A stretch of 14,706 nt of DNA from Coriobacteriales bacterium (GTDB lineage: Bacteria; Actinomycetota; Coriobacteriia; Coriobacteriales; UBA8131): assembly GCA_031267175.1 (NCBI GenBank), contig JAIRZP010000184.1, positions 1 to 14,706 of the forward strand, given 5' to 3'. The number at the start of each line of letters is the position of its first letter. The stretch's first letter is position 1. The notes beneath the pieces are model-generated. The model searched no databases, had not been told where the DNA came from, and saw only the letters and a program-made list of their open reading frames with translations. Below, piece after piece: positions 6,301 to 13,590 of the stretch. Position numbers and translations under genes: made by a program.

Positions 6301-6780
6301 GACAGCGAGGCTCAGACAATAGCCCTCTACGATTACAAGACCGGAGCCGCCCGGAGCCCAGGCGCGCAGGGTGCGGCCTACAAGCGGCAGCTCCAGTTCT
6401 ACAAACTGCTCATAGAGAACACACCGGAGTTCAGCGGCTGGCGAGTCAGCGGCGGTGCCGATCTCTTTGTGGAGCCGGACCGCAAGAAAGACCTCGCCCT
6501 GCCCGAGGAGGAGTTCCTGCAGGTAGGGGAGGAGGAACTTGTGCATCTGCGCAGGCTGATACCGGCAGTGTGGTACCGGCTCCAGCATAAGCTCCTGGAC
6601 ACCAGCGGCTTTCTCCAAAGCCAGCAGTTGGCAGACCTCCGCGCAGACTCCGTATACAAGAGCAACAGCGGCGAGCATAAGAAGGGCGACCCCAAGGAAC
6701 CCGGCACCGAGGAGCTGCAACGGGCCTATGAGCTCTGGCTTATCGAGGATTACCAGCAACAGGGCAGGCCGCGTGAGTAA
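3376..6780 (+). CDS. UvrD/Rep-family helicase fused to a PD-(D/E)XK nuclease (AdnAB/AddAB-like)
   Basis: This 1134-residue protein combines a complete superfamily 1A helicase with a C-terminal RecB-type nuclease. Helicase motifs in order: Walker A GPGTGKT (47-53), motif Ia LTFSNAGADAMRERL, motif II IDEFQD (358-363), motif III VGDDDQAI (387-394), motif IV LTKNYRS, motif V CSAHGSKGLEFD, motif VI FVAATRARDDL (775-785). Nuclease elements are H886 (GNIVHEYL), D971 (GRADLLLLD), D986-Y987-K988 (DYKTG) and Q1005/Y1009 (QLQFY). This set is diagnostic of the AddB/AdnA/RecB nuclease fold. The cysteines that bind an iron-sulfur cluster in AddB are absent; the usual Cys-Pro is Tyr-Arg here (KYRG). The protein would process broken DNA ends with ATP. 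AdnAB and AddAB act as heterodimers, yet no partner is encoded in the window. The stop overlaps the MFS gene start by 8 bases. Confidence 0.88.
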   Translation: MQNATDGASLGLTPEQHAALKTALDGLNPEQRTAVETLDGPVLVVAGPGTGKTQLLSLRVAAILQNRDVSPDNILCLTFSNAGADAMRERLVGFIGRSAYEVTILTFHAFAERLSSAYPEYFERSAFDRLITNLDSCKLVNRLLKELPVTDSLYQNPFEGVSGNLKPVRALIGKIKKSGLAPAVLLAICDQNLRFFDYFEREKAGLLHRLTTSLQRGSREEKQHFLEDLKAELLVALDSVPAELTEQLITLTGAYEPYALLLKRVVQETSFFDEGGNSTGFRKEVRDRFFSQSPPAFKERRANDATRSVVAVYQRYQEFMKDAALYDFDDMILDADLALERHPDFAATLREQYQYILIDEFQDTNGAQMKIIESIIAGLERPNILAVGDDDQAIMRFQGASVEFIHQFEQNYAGTRSIVLTKNYRSLPQIVELGQELAAQIEKRLATSTGGKRLEAVRQSVASLDFAPQVYAAPELQYYGIAREIKARIEGGCMEQSAHPGSEIAVIARKHTSLSALIPYLEHFGIAFTYQIRHEVGQIASLQTLFSLMRFAVQLARGAARRAEAELPRIVAAPELGIAQQDYLGLALEARSAGGWLAALEANTKPSLQTLYTRLIEASAQAVSTPARTAIRALAEWVVPYYEARRETEPFAALELHYGLGALLDFVQGELEASSPRRRAALGLQGPLTLPYVVQLLDETEQFGIPIAARLPLAQQDAITLCSAHGSKGLEFDCVYLIDADSGSWSRPARGARLIAQNIYLSESEDTDDFRRTLFVAATRARDDLRISLASPRLVPELVGLSDPCQRDLGLENIEDIAPLSWQDAYLPRAEDLAQMPARKKLSVSLLNDFVKYRGDSLDGAHFFTDTLLALPSKPSPALDFGNIVHEYLADYINQVLKAGSMTEQELAEEARDAISALDYPGEELDGLTQRFELFLGHFMPVFKPRLSPSARAEQSFDIMLDDVPLTGRADLLLLDSEAQTIALYDYKTGAARSPGAQGAAYKRQLQFYKLLIENTPEFSGWRVSGGADLFVEPDRKKDLALPEEEFLQVGEEELVHLRRLIPAVWYRLQHKLLDTSGFLQSQQLADLRADSVYKSNSGEHKKGDPKEPGTEELQRAYELWLIEDYQQQGRPRE

Positions 6781-8260
6781 GAAGCCGACAAACAAGTGGC
6801 TGGCGCTCATAACCATCTCGCTCGGCACCTTCATGGCCACGCTCAATTCTTCTATCGTCAATATCGCCAACCCTATCCTGGCAGCCGACTTTGGCATCTC
6901 CATGGCGCAGGTGCAGTGGGTCACCACCATCTACCTCATCGTCACCAGCTCGCTCATGCTGCTGTTTGGCCGCGTGGGAGACCGGGTCGGATCTCACACG
7001 ATCTACATCGTGGGCATCGTCATCTTCACGGCAGGCTCGCTGGCCTGTACGCTCTCCGATCATTTCGCGACACTGACCCTGGCGCGTGCCATACAGGGCC
7101 TCGGTGCCGCCATGACGATAGCTGTGGGCATGGGTCTCGTCACCACTATCTTTCCGCTGGCTCAGCGCGGCCGGGCCATGGGCGTTACGGCACTCATGGT
7201 GGGCCTCGGCAACGTGGCCGGCCCGGCTGTGGGCGGCCTGATACTCGCACATTTCTCCTGGCACTTCGTGTTTCTGCTCAGTGTTCCCTTTGGGCTGGTA
7301 AGCTTTATTCTGTCTGCCGTGTTCCTGCGTTCGCCCCTGCCCCGGAACAGAGAGGGCAGTTTGGACGTCCGCGGTTCCATCCTGTTCACGGCGCTTATCG
7401 CCTGCCTCATCGTCTTTCTCAGCGGCGGGTTTGCCGGCCAGGAATGGTTTGGCTTGGGCTTTGTGGCGCTGCTCGCCCTGTTCATCTACACAGAACGACG
7501 CGAGAAGAACCCCCTGTTGGAGCCCGAGCTTCTCAGGAATAAGCGCTTTATCCTCGGCAACATCATCGCGTTCTTCAGCTACTGCGCTCATATGATGGTC
7601 ATGTTCCAGCTGCCATTTTTCCTGGACACCGTCTGGGCCGTGCCCGTGGGCATGGTCGGCCTGTTGATAATGGTTAACGCGCTTGCGTTGGGAGTCTGTG
7701 GCCCGCTCTCCGGCTTTGCCTCCGATCGTATCGGAGCGTTCAGGGTCATGGTGCCGGCGCTCGTTGGCATGGTAGCCTACATACTCGCGGCACTGTTCCT
7801 GGGGGCAGACCAGCAGGTCTGGCTCTTTGTCGGCATGCTGGTGTTGGCCGGGGCGGGCATGGGCTTTCTCAATACCCCCAATAACAGCGATATCATGACG
7901 GCTGCTGGCAGGGCCCATGCCTCCTATGCCAGCGGCTTTGTGGGTACCAACCGCAACCTGGCCTTCTGTCTCGGCACCGCCCTCTCTGCGAGCATCTTCT
8001 CGTTAGGCGGCACTGTGGCGAGGATGTTTCCCGATCTGCCGGGCGCTGCCAGTGGTATAGTGGAACTGGACTACCTGTTCAATTTCAGGCTGGTCCTGCT
8101 CGTCTGCCTGCTCTTTGTGCTCATATCGCTGGGCGTCTGTCTCTTTCTCATGCACAGTGCCAGGCAGGGCAAACCCGATGAGCCAGAGAGAACCGAGGCA
8201 GAGCATACAACTGAGCAAAAACCGCACGAAGGGAGCTACCATGCCGATAAGAGAATGTAA
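6773..8260 (+). CDS. MFS transporter, DHA2 (EmrB/QacA) type, about 14 membrane helices
   Basis: This is a major facilitator of about 495 residues, probably a proton-coupled exporter of drugs or metabolites. I chose GTG 6773, which overlaps the helicase stop by 8 bases and gives a short N-terminus (SKKPTNKW) before helix 1. An ATG at 6728 would add 15 residues read inside the helicase gene. Family marks are the helix 1 segment LNSSIVNIANP, motif A GRVGDRVGSHTIYIVG after helix 2, and the antiporter motif C GLGNVAGPAVGGLI in helix 5. Repeated hydrophobic stretches continue to about residue 465, followed by a charged tail rich in Glu, His and Lys. The helix 1 position usually occupied by Asp in drug exporters is Asn, so specificity may differ. 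The last 20 bases overlap the TSCPD gene. Substrate cannot be read from sequence. Confidence 0.88.
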   Translation: MSKKPTNKWLALITISLGTFMATLNSSIVNIANPILAADFGISMAQVQWVTTIYLIVTSSLMLLFGRVGDRVGSHTIYIVGIVIFTAGSLACTLSDHFATLTLARAIQGLGAAMTIAVGMGLVTTIFPLAQRGRAMGVTALMVGLGNVAGPAVGGLILAHFSWHFVFLLSVPFGLVSFILSAVFLRSPLPRNREGSLDVRGSILFTALIACLIVFLSGGFAGQEWFGLGFVALLALFIYTERREKNPLLEPELLRNKRFILGNIIAFFSYCAHMMVMFQLPFFLDTVWAVPVGMVGLLIMVNALALGVCGPLSGFASDRIGAFRVMVPALVGMVAYILAALFLGADQQVWLFVGMLVLAGAGMGFLNTPNNSDIMTAAGRAHASYASGFVGTNRNLAFCLGTALSASIFSLGGTVARMFPDLPGAASGIVELDYLFNFRLVLLVCLLFVLISLGVCLFLMHSARQGKPDEPERTEAEHTTEQKPHEGSYHADKRM

Positions 8261-8483
8261 GGGAGTCTGCGCCAGCTCGGTGCGTTACACTGTGGACGGA
8301 GAGGGGCGTGTGCATGATGTCAGTTTCAGCGGCGGTTGCCACGGCAATCTCCAGGCGGTGGCACGTTTGTCGGAGGGTCGCGAGGCGCGTGAGATAGTAT
8401 CCATCCTGGAGGGCGTCACCTGCGGCCATAAGGGCACGTCCTGCCCCGATCAGTTTGCCCAGGCACTCAAGGCAGAGTGCTGA
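8241..8483 (+). CDS. TSCPD-domain small cysteine protein (TIGR03905-like, 4-Cys)
   Basis: An 80-residue protein starting at ATG 8241 after GGGAG and overlapping the end of the MFS gene by 20 bases. It carries the motifs SGGCHGNLQA, GVTCG and TSCPDQFA, the pattern of the TSCPD domain family whose short stand-alone members have four conserved cysteines. C10, C33, C61 and C67 are the likely conserved set; C6 and the terminal C80 are extra. TSCPD domains also occur at the C-terminus of adenosylcobalamin-dependent ribonucleotide reductases, and metal binding is the usual suggestion. The function of the stand-alone protein is not established, and neighbours do not settle it. Confidence 0.8.
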   Translation: MPIRECKGVCASSVRYTVDGEGRVHDVSFSGGCHGNLQAVARLSEGREAREIVSILEGVTCGHKGTSCPDQFAQALKAEC

Positions 8484-8527
8484 GCCGGCACAGCAGTAAA
8501 CACAGACTTCAACGAAGGGAAGCACAG

Positions 8528-9586
8528 ATGCGCGGTTATGGAATGTTCAGTGTGGGAAACCCCGGCTGGTTGGACAAGGAGCGCCCCGCGTGTGGGCCAT
8601 TGGATGCTATCGTGCGTCCTACGATCATCGCGCCCTGCACCTCTGATACGCACACCATGCACGGAGGATCCGGCCCCAAGGAGAACCTGATACTGGGCCA
8701 CGAGGCGGTCGGCATCATCAACGAGGTGGGCCCGGATGTAACACGGTTCAAGCCCGGAGACTACGTTGTGGTGCCTGCCTGTACGCCGGACTGGCTGCAA
8801 CTGGGTATACAGAACAAGATAAGCTTCTCCCATGACGCAGGGCCCTTTGGCGGATTCAAGTTCCTCGGTCAAAAGGACGGCGTCATGGCCGAGTACTTCC
8901 ACGTCAATCAGGCCGATGCCAATCTGGCACCGCTTCCCGAGGGCGTTTCTCCCGAGGCGGCGCTTATGACGGTGGACATGATGTCCACGGGCTTCTATGG
9001 TGCCGAGATGGCTGAGGTGGCCTACGGTGACACCGTCGTGGTCTACGGCATAGGCCCCGTGGGGCTCATGGCCATCGCGGGTGCGGCGCTCAGGGGTGCG
9101 GGGCAGATTATCGCCGTTGGCACGCGTCCGGCCTCTATCGAGGTGGCAAAGGACTATGGTGCCAATGCCATCGTCAGCTATAAGGAAGGCAAGGTGGCCG
9201 AGCAGATCCTCGAGCTCACCTCCGGCGGTCCCAACAAGACGATCATCGCCGGGGGCAACCCGGATACCTTTGCCGAGGCCATCGCGATAACCCGCGAGAA
9301 GGGTTTTATCGCCAATATCAACTTCTTCGACGTCAAGGACATACTGAGTTTTCCTGCCATGACCTGGGGCCTCGGCATGGCCGACAAGACCATCCGCGGC
9401 GGCTTTTGCCCGGGAGGTGCCGAGCGCCTCAATGCCCTGATGCGTGTCATCAAATACCGCAACTTTGATGCCGAGAGGATAATCTCGCATCGCTTCCACG
9501 GTTTTGATGCCATGGAGGAGGCCTTCCATCTCATGGACAAAAAGGCCCCGGACCTCATCAAGCCTATCGTCTATACTGGCGAGTAG
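8528..9586 (+). CDS. zinc-dependent NADP(H) secondary alcohol dehydrogenase, TbADH type
   Basis: The 352-residue product closely follows Thermoanaerobacter brockii secondary alcohol dehydrogenase along its whole length, including the N-terminal MRGYGMFSVGNPGW block and the C-terminal DLIKP. The catalytic zinc ligands of that enzyme are present: C37 (APCTSD), H58-E59 (LGHEA) and D150 (VDMMSTG). The Rossmann motif is GIGPVGLMA, and the VGTRP loop keeps the Arg that reads the NADP phosphate. The enzyme should interconvert ketones or aldehydes and alcohols with NADP(H). The four-cysteine structural zinc lobe is absent, as in TbADH. ATG 8528 follows GAAGGGA and gives exactly the family length; the frame can be opened to 8477 but that overlaps the upstream gene. 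It likely balances fermentative redox, in line with ackA further on. Confidence 0.9.
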   Translation: MRGYGMFSVGNPGWLDKERPACGPLDAIVRPTIIAPCTSDTHTMHGGSGPKENLILGHEAVGIINEVGPDVTRFKPGDYVVVPACTPDWLQLGIQNKISFSHDAGPFGGFKFLGQKDGVMAEYFHVNQADANLAPLPEGVSPEAALMTVDMMSTGFYGAEMAEVAYGDTVVVYGIGPVGLMAIAGAALRGAGQIIAVGTRPASIEVAKDYGANAIVSYKEGKVAEQILELTSGGPNKTIIAGGNPDTFAEAIAITREKGFIANINFFDVKDILSFPAMTWGLGMADKTIRGGFCPGGAERLNALMRVIKYRNFDAERIISHRFHGFDAMEEAFHLMDKKAPDLIKPIVYTGE

Positions 9587-9637
9587 CGTCTGTGGCCTTG
9601 GGTGCGGAGAAATAGTGAGTACAGTGAGGCCTCAGAC

Positions 9638-10525
9638 ATGCGAGTGCTGATCATCGACAATCTGGCATCCGGTTTGAGGAATGGCATCATCCATGACTTC
9701 AACCGTATCTTTGCGCGCGACGGCGACGAGCTCACTATCCGCTCTACCGGTGGCATACGGCGCATCGATAGCATGCTCTCCGACGCAACCGAGTATGACC
9801 TCGTGGTCGCTTCGGGCGGGGACTCCACTATCAGCACGGTTGCCTACGAACTGAGGAACACCGACATACCCCTCCTGCCCTTTCCGTCCGGCACGGCCAA
9901 TCTGCTGGCAACCAATCTCAACACTCCGGAAGAACCCAGTGCCCTTGCCCGGATAGCACGCGCGCTCAAGACGGAATACTACGACCTCGGCGAGATAGCA
10001 TACGAGTGCGAGGGACAGAGCCACACGCAGGGCTTTGCGGTTATCGCGGGAGCAGGATATGACGCCACCATCATGCAACGCGCCGAGAAGCTCAAGGCAC
10101 GTTTTGGCCCTCTGGCGTACCTGGCCGCGGCTGCCTCCGAGCCCAATCCTCGGGTTGCCAGCTTTAGCCTGAGCCTCGACGATGAGACGCTCACCAGCGA
10201 GGGCATTGCCGTATTGCTCATCAACTTTGCCCAGATCTACCCGGACCTTTCCATCACCTATAACAACGATGCCCAGGATGGGCTGTTTGAGGTGGTGGTC
10301 ATCAAAAAGCAGCATACCCTGGAGCTTGTGCCTGCCCTGCTTTCTGCCCTGCTTGACCCACATTTTACCGACCGGGCCGATTACTTTGAGTCCCGTCGCT
10401 CAGCCCGTGCCTTCATCGAGTCCAACCCACCGCTCGGCCTTCAGTTTGACGGTGAGACACCCGCGGCCACCACGCCCTTTGAGGCGCACATCCTCCCGGG
10501 TGCCGCGCGATTTGTTGTGGCGTAG
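9638..10525 (+). CDS. diacylglycerol kinase / lipid kinase family protein (DgkB/YegS/BmrU type)
   Basis: This 295-residue protein has the catalytic layout of soluble lipid kinases, which transfer phosphate from ATP to diacylglycerol or a related lipid. Seen are GGDST at 60-64 (nucleotide-binding loop), PSGTAN at 83-88, AGAGYDA in the middle, QDGLFEVVVI in the C-terminal domain and FDGE at 270-273, where the Glu matches the catalytic base of DgkB-type enzymes. The family norm is GGDGT; the second-domain glycine is Ser63 here, so activity or substrate could be altered. I chose ATG 9638, preceded by GTGAGG, over GTG 9602, because residues then begin directly with the first beta strand (MRVLIIDN). 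It lies 51 bases after the alcohol dehydrogenase and is probably cotranscribed. Confidence 0.82.
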   Translation: MRVLIIDNLASGLRNGIIHDFNRIFARDGDELTIRSTGGIRRIDSMLSDATEYDLVVASGGDSTISTVAYELRNTDIPLLPFPSGTANLLATNLNTPEEPSALARIARALKTEYYDLGEIAYECEGQSHTQGFAVIAGAGYDATIMQRAEKLKARFGPLAYLAAAASEPNPRVASFSLSLDDETLTSEGIAVLLINFAQIYPDLSITYNNDAQDGLFEVVVIKKQHTLELVPALLSALLDPHFTDRADYFESRRSARAFIESNPPLGLQFDGETPAATTPFEAHILPGAARFVVA

Positions 10526-10617
10526 CGAGGAACAGGGAGTAATCTGCCGTGCGCTATACAAGTGAGTTACAACAGGCAGGCGGGGCCCTCTAAGGCCGCA
10601 CAGCAGCAGGGGAGGGC

Positions 10618-10626
10618 TGGTATAAT
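10618..10626 (+). promoter_or_regulatory. extended -10 promoter for the yugP-xseAB group
   Basis: TGGTATAAT is a perfect extended -10 element (TGn plus TATAAT). It lies 110 bases before the yugP start, in the largest gap of the right half of the window. The hexamer 17 bases upstream (GCACAG) is a poor -35, which an extended -10 tolerates. The predicted 5' leader is about 100 nt. Confidence 0.55.
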
Positions 10627-10633
10627 AGGGACA

Positions 10634-10707
10634 TCCGGTCCTGGCCGGTGTGTGGCAGAACACGTTACTAATCCTCAGCAGGTCGTAGGCAACAGGCCCG
10701 CAGACCT
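10634..10707 (+). promoter_or_regulatory. possible secondary structures in the yugP leader
   Basis: Between the promoter and yugP, CCGG-TCCTGG-CCGG near 10635-10648 extends by three pairs across a one-base bulge. Farther on, CAGGTC near 10679 pairs with GACCTG near 10702. These could structure the leader. They match no riboswitch or T-box I recognise and no T-run follows. Confidence 0.25.
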
Positions 10708-10735
10708 GGCACTATACAAGCAAAGGTGATACAAC

Positions 10736-11404
10736 ATGTCAATGAATTATTTTGCCCTCATACTCGTCGTACTGGTCATCGGCTTTGGTGCCCAGTTGCT
10801 CATCAAGCACGCGTATAAGAAGTGGGGGAAGGTCCCCGTGAGCATGGGCGTGAGCGGGGCGGACGCGGCGCGCACGATGCTCAACAACAACGGCCTTTCC
10901 CAGGTGGCCATCACGGAGATCCACGGTGAGCTCACCGACCACTACGATCCGCGCACCAACGTGGTATCGCTCTCGAGCGAGGTGTACCATGGCCGGAGCG
11001 TCTCCTCTGTCACCGTGGCCTGCCACGAGTGTGGTCACGCCGTGCAACATGCCCGCGACTACGCGCCTGCCCGGATACGCGGGGCTATCGTGCCGGTCGT
11101 CAACTTTGCCTCCAACCTGTGGATATTTGCACTCCTGGCCGGCATCTTCCTCTCGATAATCGGCCTCGTCTATGTGGCCATCGCAATGTTTGGTGCCGTG
11201 CTCATCTTCCAACTCGTAACCCTGCCGGTGGAGTTTGATGCCTCCAAGCGGGCCATTGCCTTTATCCAGGGCAGCGGATGGATGACTCCGCAGGAGATGG
11301 GCGGGGCCAAATCGGTACTGCGCTCCGCCTCCCTCACCTATGTTGCGGCGGCGCTGGCCTCCATCCTGCAGCTGATCTATCTGCTCGGCATGGCACGGCG
11401 CTAG
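10736..11404 (+). CDS. yugP: membrane-anchored zinc metallopeptidase, YugP type
   Basis: A 222-residue protein of the YugP / neutral zinc metallopeptidase family. The metal site is HECGH (97-101) in ACHECGHAVQHA, the HExxH signature with the family's AVQ continuation. A membrane anchor spans residues 5-23, two close hydrophobic segments lie at about 115-150, and another at about 200-218. The catalytic motif sits between the first and second membrane parts. The start is ATG 10736, preceded by AAAGGTGAT at good spacing; ATG 10742 is a less likely alternative. Physiological substrates of the family are not well known. It precedes xseA by 42 bases and is probably the first gene of that transcript. 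Confidence 0.88.
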   Translation: MSMNYFALILVVLVIGFGAQLLIKHAYKKWGKVPVSMGVSGADAARTMLNNNGLSQVAITEIHGELTDHYDPRTNVVSLSSEVYHGRSVSSVTVACHECGHAVQHARDYAPARIRGAIVPVVNFASNLWIFALLAGIFLSIIGLVYVAIAMFGAVLIFQLVTLPVEFDASKRAIAFIQGSGWMTPQEMGGAKSVLRSASLTYVAAALASILQLIYLLGMARR

Positions 11405-11424
11405 CCTCTGATCGAGGACTCCAG

Positions 11425-11450
11425 CCCAGGACTTTGACCCAGGACTTTGA
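11425..11450 (+). repeat. perfect 13-bp tandem duplication covering the xseA ribosome site
   Basis: CCCAGGACTTTGA occurs twice back to back (11425-11437 and 11438-11450). Each copy holds AGGA, and the second also contains the TTG used as the xseA start. The duplication leaves one AGGA 2 bases from the TTG and the other 15 bases away, so both are poorly spaced. Confidence 0.8.
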
Positions 11451-12820
11451 CACAGAACTACGTATACCTTGACACCGAGACGACCCCTCCCCAGGGCCCG
11501 CTCAGTGTCTCCGCCGCCCTGGACAGGGCCAAACACGCGCTGGAGGGCATCACGCTCTCCATCATCGGCGAACTCTCCGACATATCCGATAATCCCCGCT
11601 ACAAGGCCGTGTACTTTACTCTGGCCGACAAGGGAGCCGCGCTGCCCTGTCTGATGTGGCGCAGTGCCTTTGACCGCCTGGGTATCGTGCTCAAAAGCGG
11701 TATGGAGGTAGAGGTGCGCGGCAGGTTCAGCCTCTACAGCGCCAAAGGCCGCATGCAGTTTGAGGTGCGCCAGCTCAGTGTGGCGGGAGAAGGCCAGCTG
11801 AGGGCGCAGGTAGCAGCCCTTGCCGCCAGGCTCCGGTCCCAGGGCCTTATGGAGCCAGCGCGTAAACTGCCGCTCCCCGCACTGCCCGAGACGATAGCAC
11901 TCATAACCTCACCGCAGGGCAAGGCCGTGCACGATGTGCTGCGTACGCTCCGCAGGCGCTTTCCGCTGGCCAGGGTGCTGTTCTTTGGCGTCAAGGTAGA
12001 AGGCAGAGACGCGCCGGAGCACATCATCCAGGCGCTCAGGGCCGCCGAAGCATCCGAGGCAGCGGTTATTCTGCTCGTGCGCGGCGGCGGCTCCTATGAG
12101 GACCTCATGCCCTTTAACGACGAGGCGCTGGCCCTCGCCCTGGCCGCGAGCCAGAAACCCGTCATAACAGGCATCGGTCATGAGCCCGATACCTCGATTG
12201 CCGACATGGTGGCAAGCCTCAGAGCTTCCACTCCTACGGCGGCAGCCGAGGCCGCCGCACCCGACCAGCAGGAGCTGGAGGCGGCCCTCCGGGCAAAACA
12301 GGACGCGTTTGCCCTGGCTATGGCGAGGCAGCTTGAGCGTTCTGCCCATGCCCTCGAAGGCCTCCAGCGCTCCGCCGTTTTTATGCAGGACAGGTTCCTT
12401 ACGGCAGAGCGGGCGCTCAACCTCGAACAGACCGCGCTCCGGCTGGACGTGGCACTGCCCACCGGCCTTGCCGCAGCCCGGCAGAGCCTTGAAGCATCGG
12501 AGCAGCGCCTGGGCGTTTCGGCAGCGGTTCTGGTGAGCAGGCAGGCCTACGTCCTGCAGCACCTCACGCAGTCCCTCCGCTCCGTGGGTACCACCGCCAC
12601 CGCCAGCTCTTATACGACCCTCGCTGCCGCCGCCGCCAGCCTGGAGGGCCTTTCACCCTTAGCGGTACTGTCTCGCGGCTATGCACTCGGGTATGATGAA
12701 CAGGACAGGATAGTGCGCTCGGTGGATCAGGTAGAGCCCGGCCACTGTCTGCGCGTAAGACTGAGCGACGGGAGCATCAGGGCCAGCGTGGTGTCAACAG
12801 AGAAACAGGAGAAGCCATGA
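11447..12820 (+). CDS. xseA: exodeoxyribonuclease VII large subunit
   Basis: Catalytic subunit of exonuclease VII, which degrades single-stranded DNA ends into short oligonucleotides. The 457-residue product has an N-terminal OB-fold (GELSDISD, YFTLADKGAALPCLMW) and the conserved core: ALITSPQGKAVHDVL, RRRFPLARVLFFGVKVEG, LLVRGGGSYEDLMPFNDE, PVITGIGHEPDTSIADMVAS and RASTPTAAAEAAAPD. A long Ala/Leu/Gln-rich helical section then precedes the C-terminal LSPLAVLSRGYAL block. The start is probably TTG 11447: a stop lies ten bases upstream in frame and no other start precedes the OB-fold. The unusual start and poorly spaced ribosome site suggest low expression. Its TGA overlaps the xseB ATG (ATGA). 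Confidence 0.93.
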   Translation: MTQNYVYLDTETTPPQGPLSVSAALDRAKHALEGITLSIIGELSDISDNPRYKAVYFTLADKGAALPCLMWRSAFDRLGIVLKSGMEVEVRGRFSLYSAKGRMQFEVRQLSVAGEGQLRAQVAALAARLRSQGLMEPARKLPLPALPETIALITSPQGKAVHDVLRTLRRRFPLARVLFFGVKVEGRDAPEHIIQALRAAEASEAAVILLVRGGGSYEDLMPFNDEALALALAASQKPVITGIGHEPDTSIADMVASLRASTPTAAAEAAAPDQQELEAALRAKQDAFALAMARQLERSAHALEGLQRSAVFMQDRFLTAERALNLEQTALRLDVALPTGLAAARQSLEASEQRLGVSAAVLVSRQAYVLQHLTQSLRSVGTTATASSYTTLAAAAASLEGLSPLAVLSRGYALGYDEQDRIVRSVDQVEPGHCLRVRLSDGSIRASVVSTEKQEKP

Positions 12821-13155
12821 GTACAGGAAGTTCCAACGAGACCGGCAAGCCCCAGCCCGTTGAAGGCCTCAGCTTCAAGGAGGCCCAGGATGAGCTGGAA
12901 GGCATCGTCCGTTCGCTTGAGTCGGGCACGCTGGAGTTGGAGGAGAGCCTTGCGTTGTATGAGCGTGGCGTGGCTTTGCTCAGGAGCCTCAAGACGCGGC
13001 TTACGGCAGCTGAGCAGAAGATTGAGGTGCTGATGGGTGAGCTGGAGCCCGATGCTTCTACGAGCCCGGAGCCCGACGTCCGTGTCGTCAGGGAAGTCCT
13101 GGCTGAATCTGAGCCCGGTGCTGAGGCCGAGACCGAGCTTACGATAGCGTTTTGA
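12817..13155 (+). CDS. xseB: exodeoxyribonuclease VII small subunit
   Basis: 112 residues. The core LSFKEAQDELEGIVRSLESG, followed by LELEESLALYERGVALLRS and LTAAEQKIEVL, is the two-helix XseB fold that binds XseA in several copies and supports its activity. About 17 residues precede the core. The C-terminal 40 residues are acidic and Pro/Glu-rich (EPDASTSPEPD), longer than the usual family length of about 80, and probably disordered. The ATGA overlap with xseA couples translation and helps set subunit ratio. Confidence 0.93.
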   Translation: MSTGSSNETGKPQPVEGLSFKEAQDELEGIVRSLESGTLELEESLALYERGVALLRSLKTRLTAAEQKIEVLMGELEPDASTSPEPDVRVVREVLAESEPGAEAETELTIAF

Positions 13156-13221
13156 GCGCGACCTCACCCTGAGTCTGCGTGTGAGCGCCCAGGCCAACCA
13201 ACAAGGAACCGAGGAACCCCC

Positions 13222-13569
13222 ATGGAAGATTGCATTTTCTGTAAGATAGCCGCGAGAGAGATACCCGCCACCGTCATCTACGAGGACGACGACGTACTCG
13301 CCTTTGAGGATCTCAATCCGCAGACGCCGGTGCATGTCCTGCTCATCCCCAAGCAGCACTACCACAGCCTGTCCGACGACATCCCTCCCGAGGTACTCGG
13401 TAAGCTGTTTGCCAGGGTGCGTACGGTGGCCGAGCTCATGGGCGTAGACGAGCGGGGCTACCGCGTCATAGTCAATAAGGGCGACGACGGCCGCCAGACC
13501 GTCTTTCATCTGCACATCCATATCCTGGGGGGCGCAACCATGCCCATATCCATGGGGCCGGCGGATTAA
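13222..13569 (+). CDS. HIT-family nucleotide hydrolase, HINT type
   Basis: A 115-residue histidine triad protein. CIFCKIAAREIPA at the N-terminus contains a CxxC (C4, C7) as in zinc-bearing HINT proteins. FEDLNPQTPVHVLLIPKQH is the family's central block, and HLHIH (96-100) is the triad, with H98 the expected nucleophile. HINT enzymes hydrolyse purine nucleoside phosphoramidates and similar AMP conjugates in the cytoplasm. ATG 13222 follows GAGGAA. The protein has normal full length and lies 66 bases after xseB and 64 before ackA. Confidence 0.93.
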   Translation: MEDCIFCKIAAREIPATVIYEDDDVLAFEDLNPQTPVHVLLIPKQHYHSLSDDIPPEVLGKLFARVRTVAELMGVDERGYRVIVNKGDDGRQTVFHLHIHILGGATMPISMGPAD

Positions 13570-13590
13570 CTTTACCCACTGACGGCATCC

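Noticed and set aside
6740..7918. 392-codon - strand frame opposite the MFS transporter
   Set aside because: Extremely His/Gln/Asp-rich shadow of hydrophobic codons read backwards; no plausible protein.
8450..9529. 359-codon - strand frame opposite the alcohol dehydrogenase
   Set aside because: The + strand protein matches TbADH end to end including its zinc ligands; the antisense frame has no such support.
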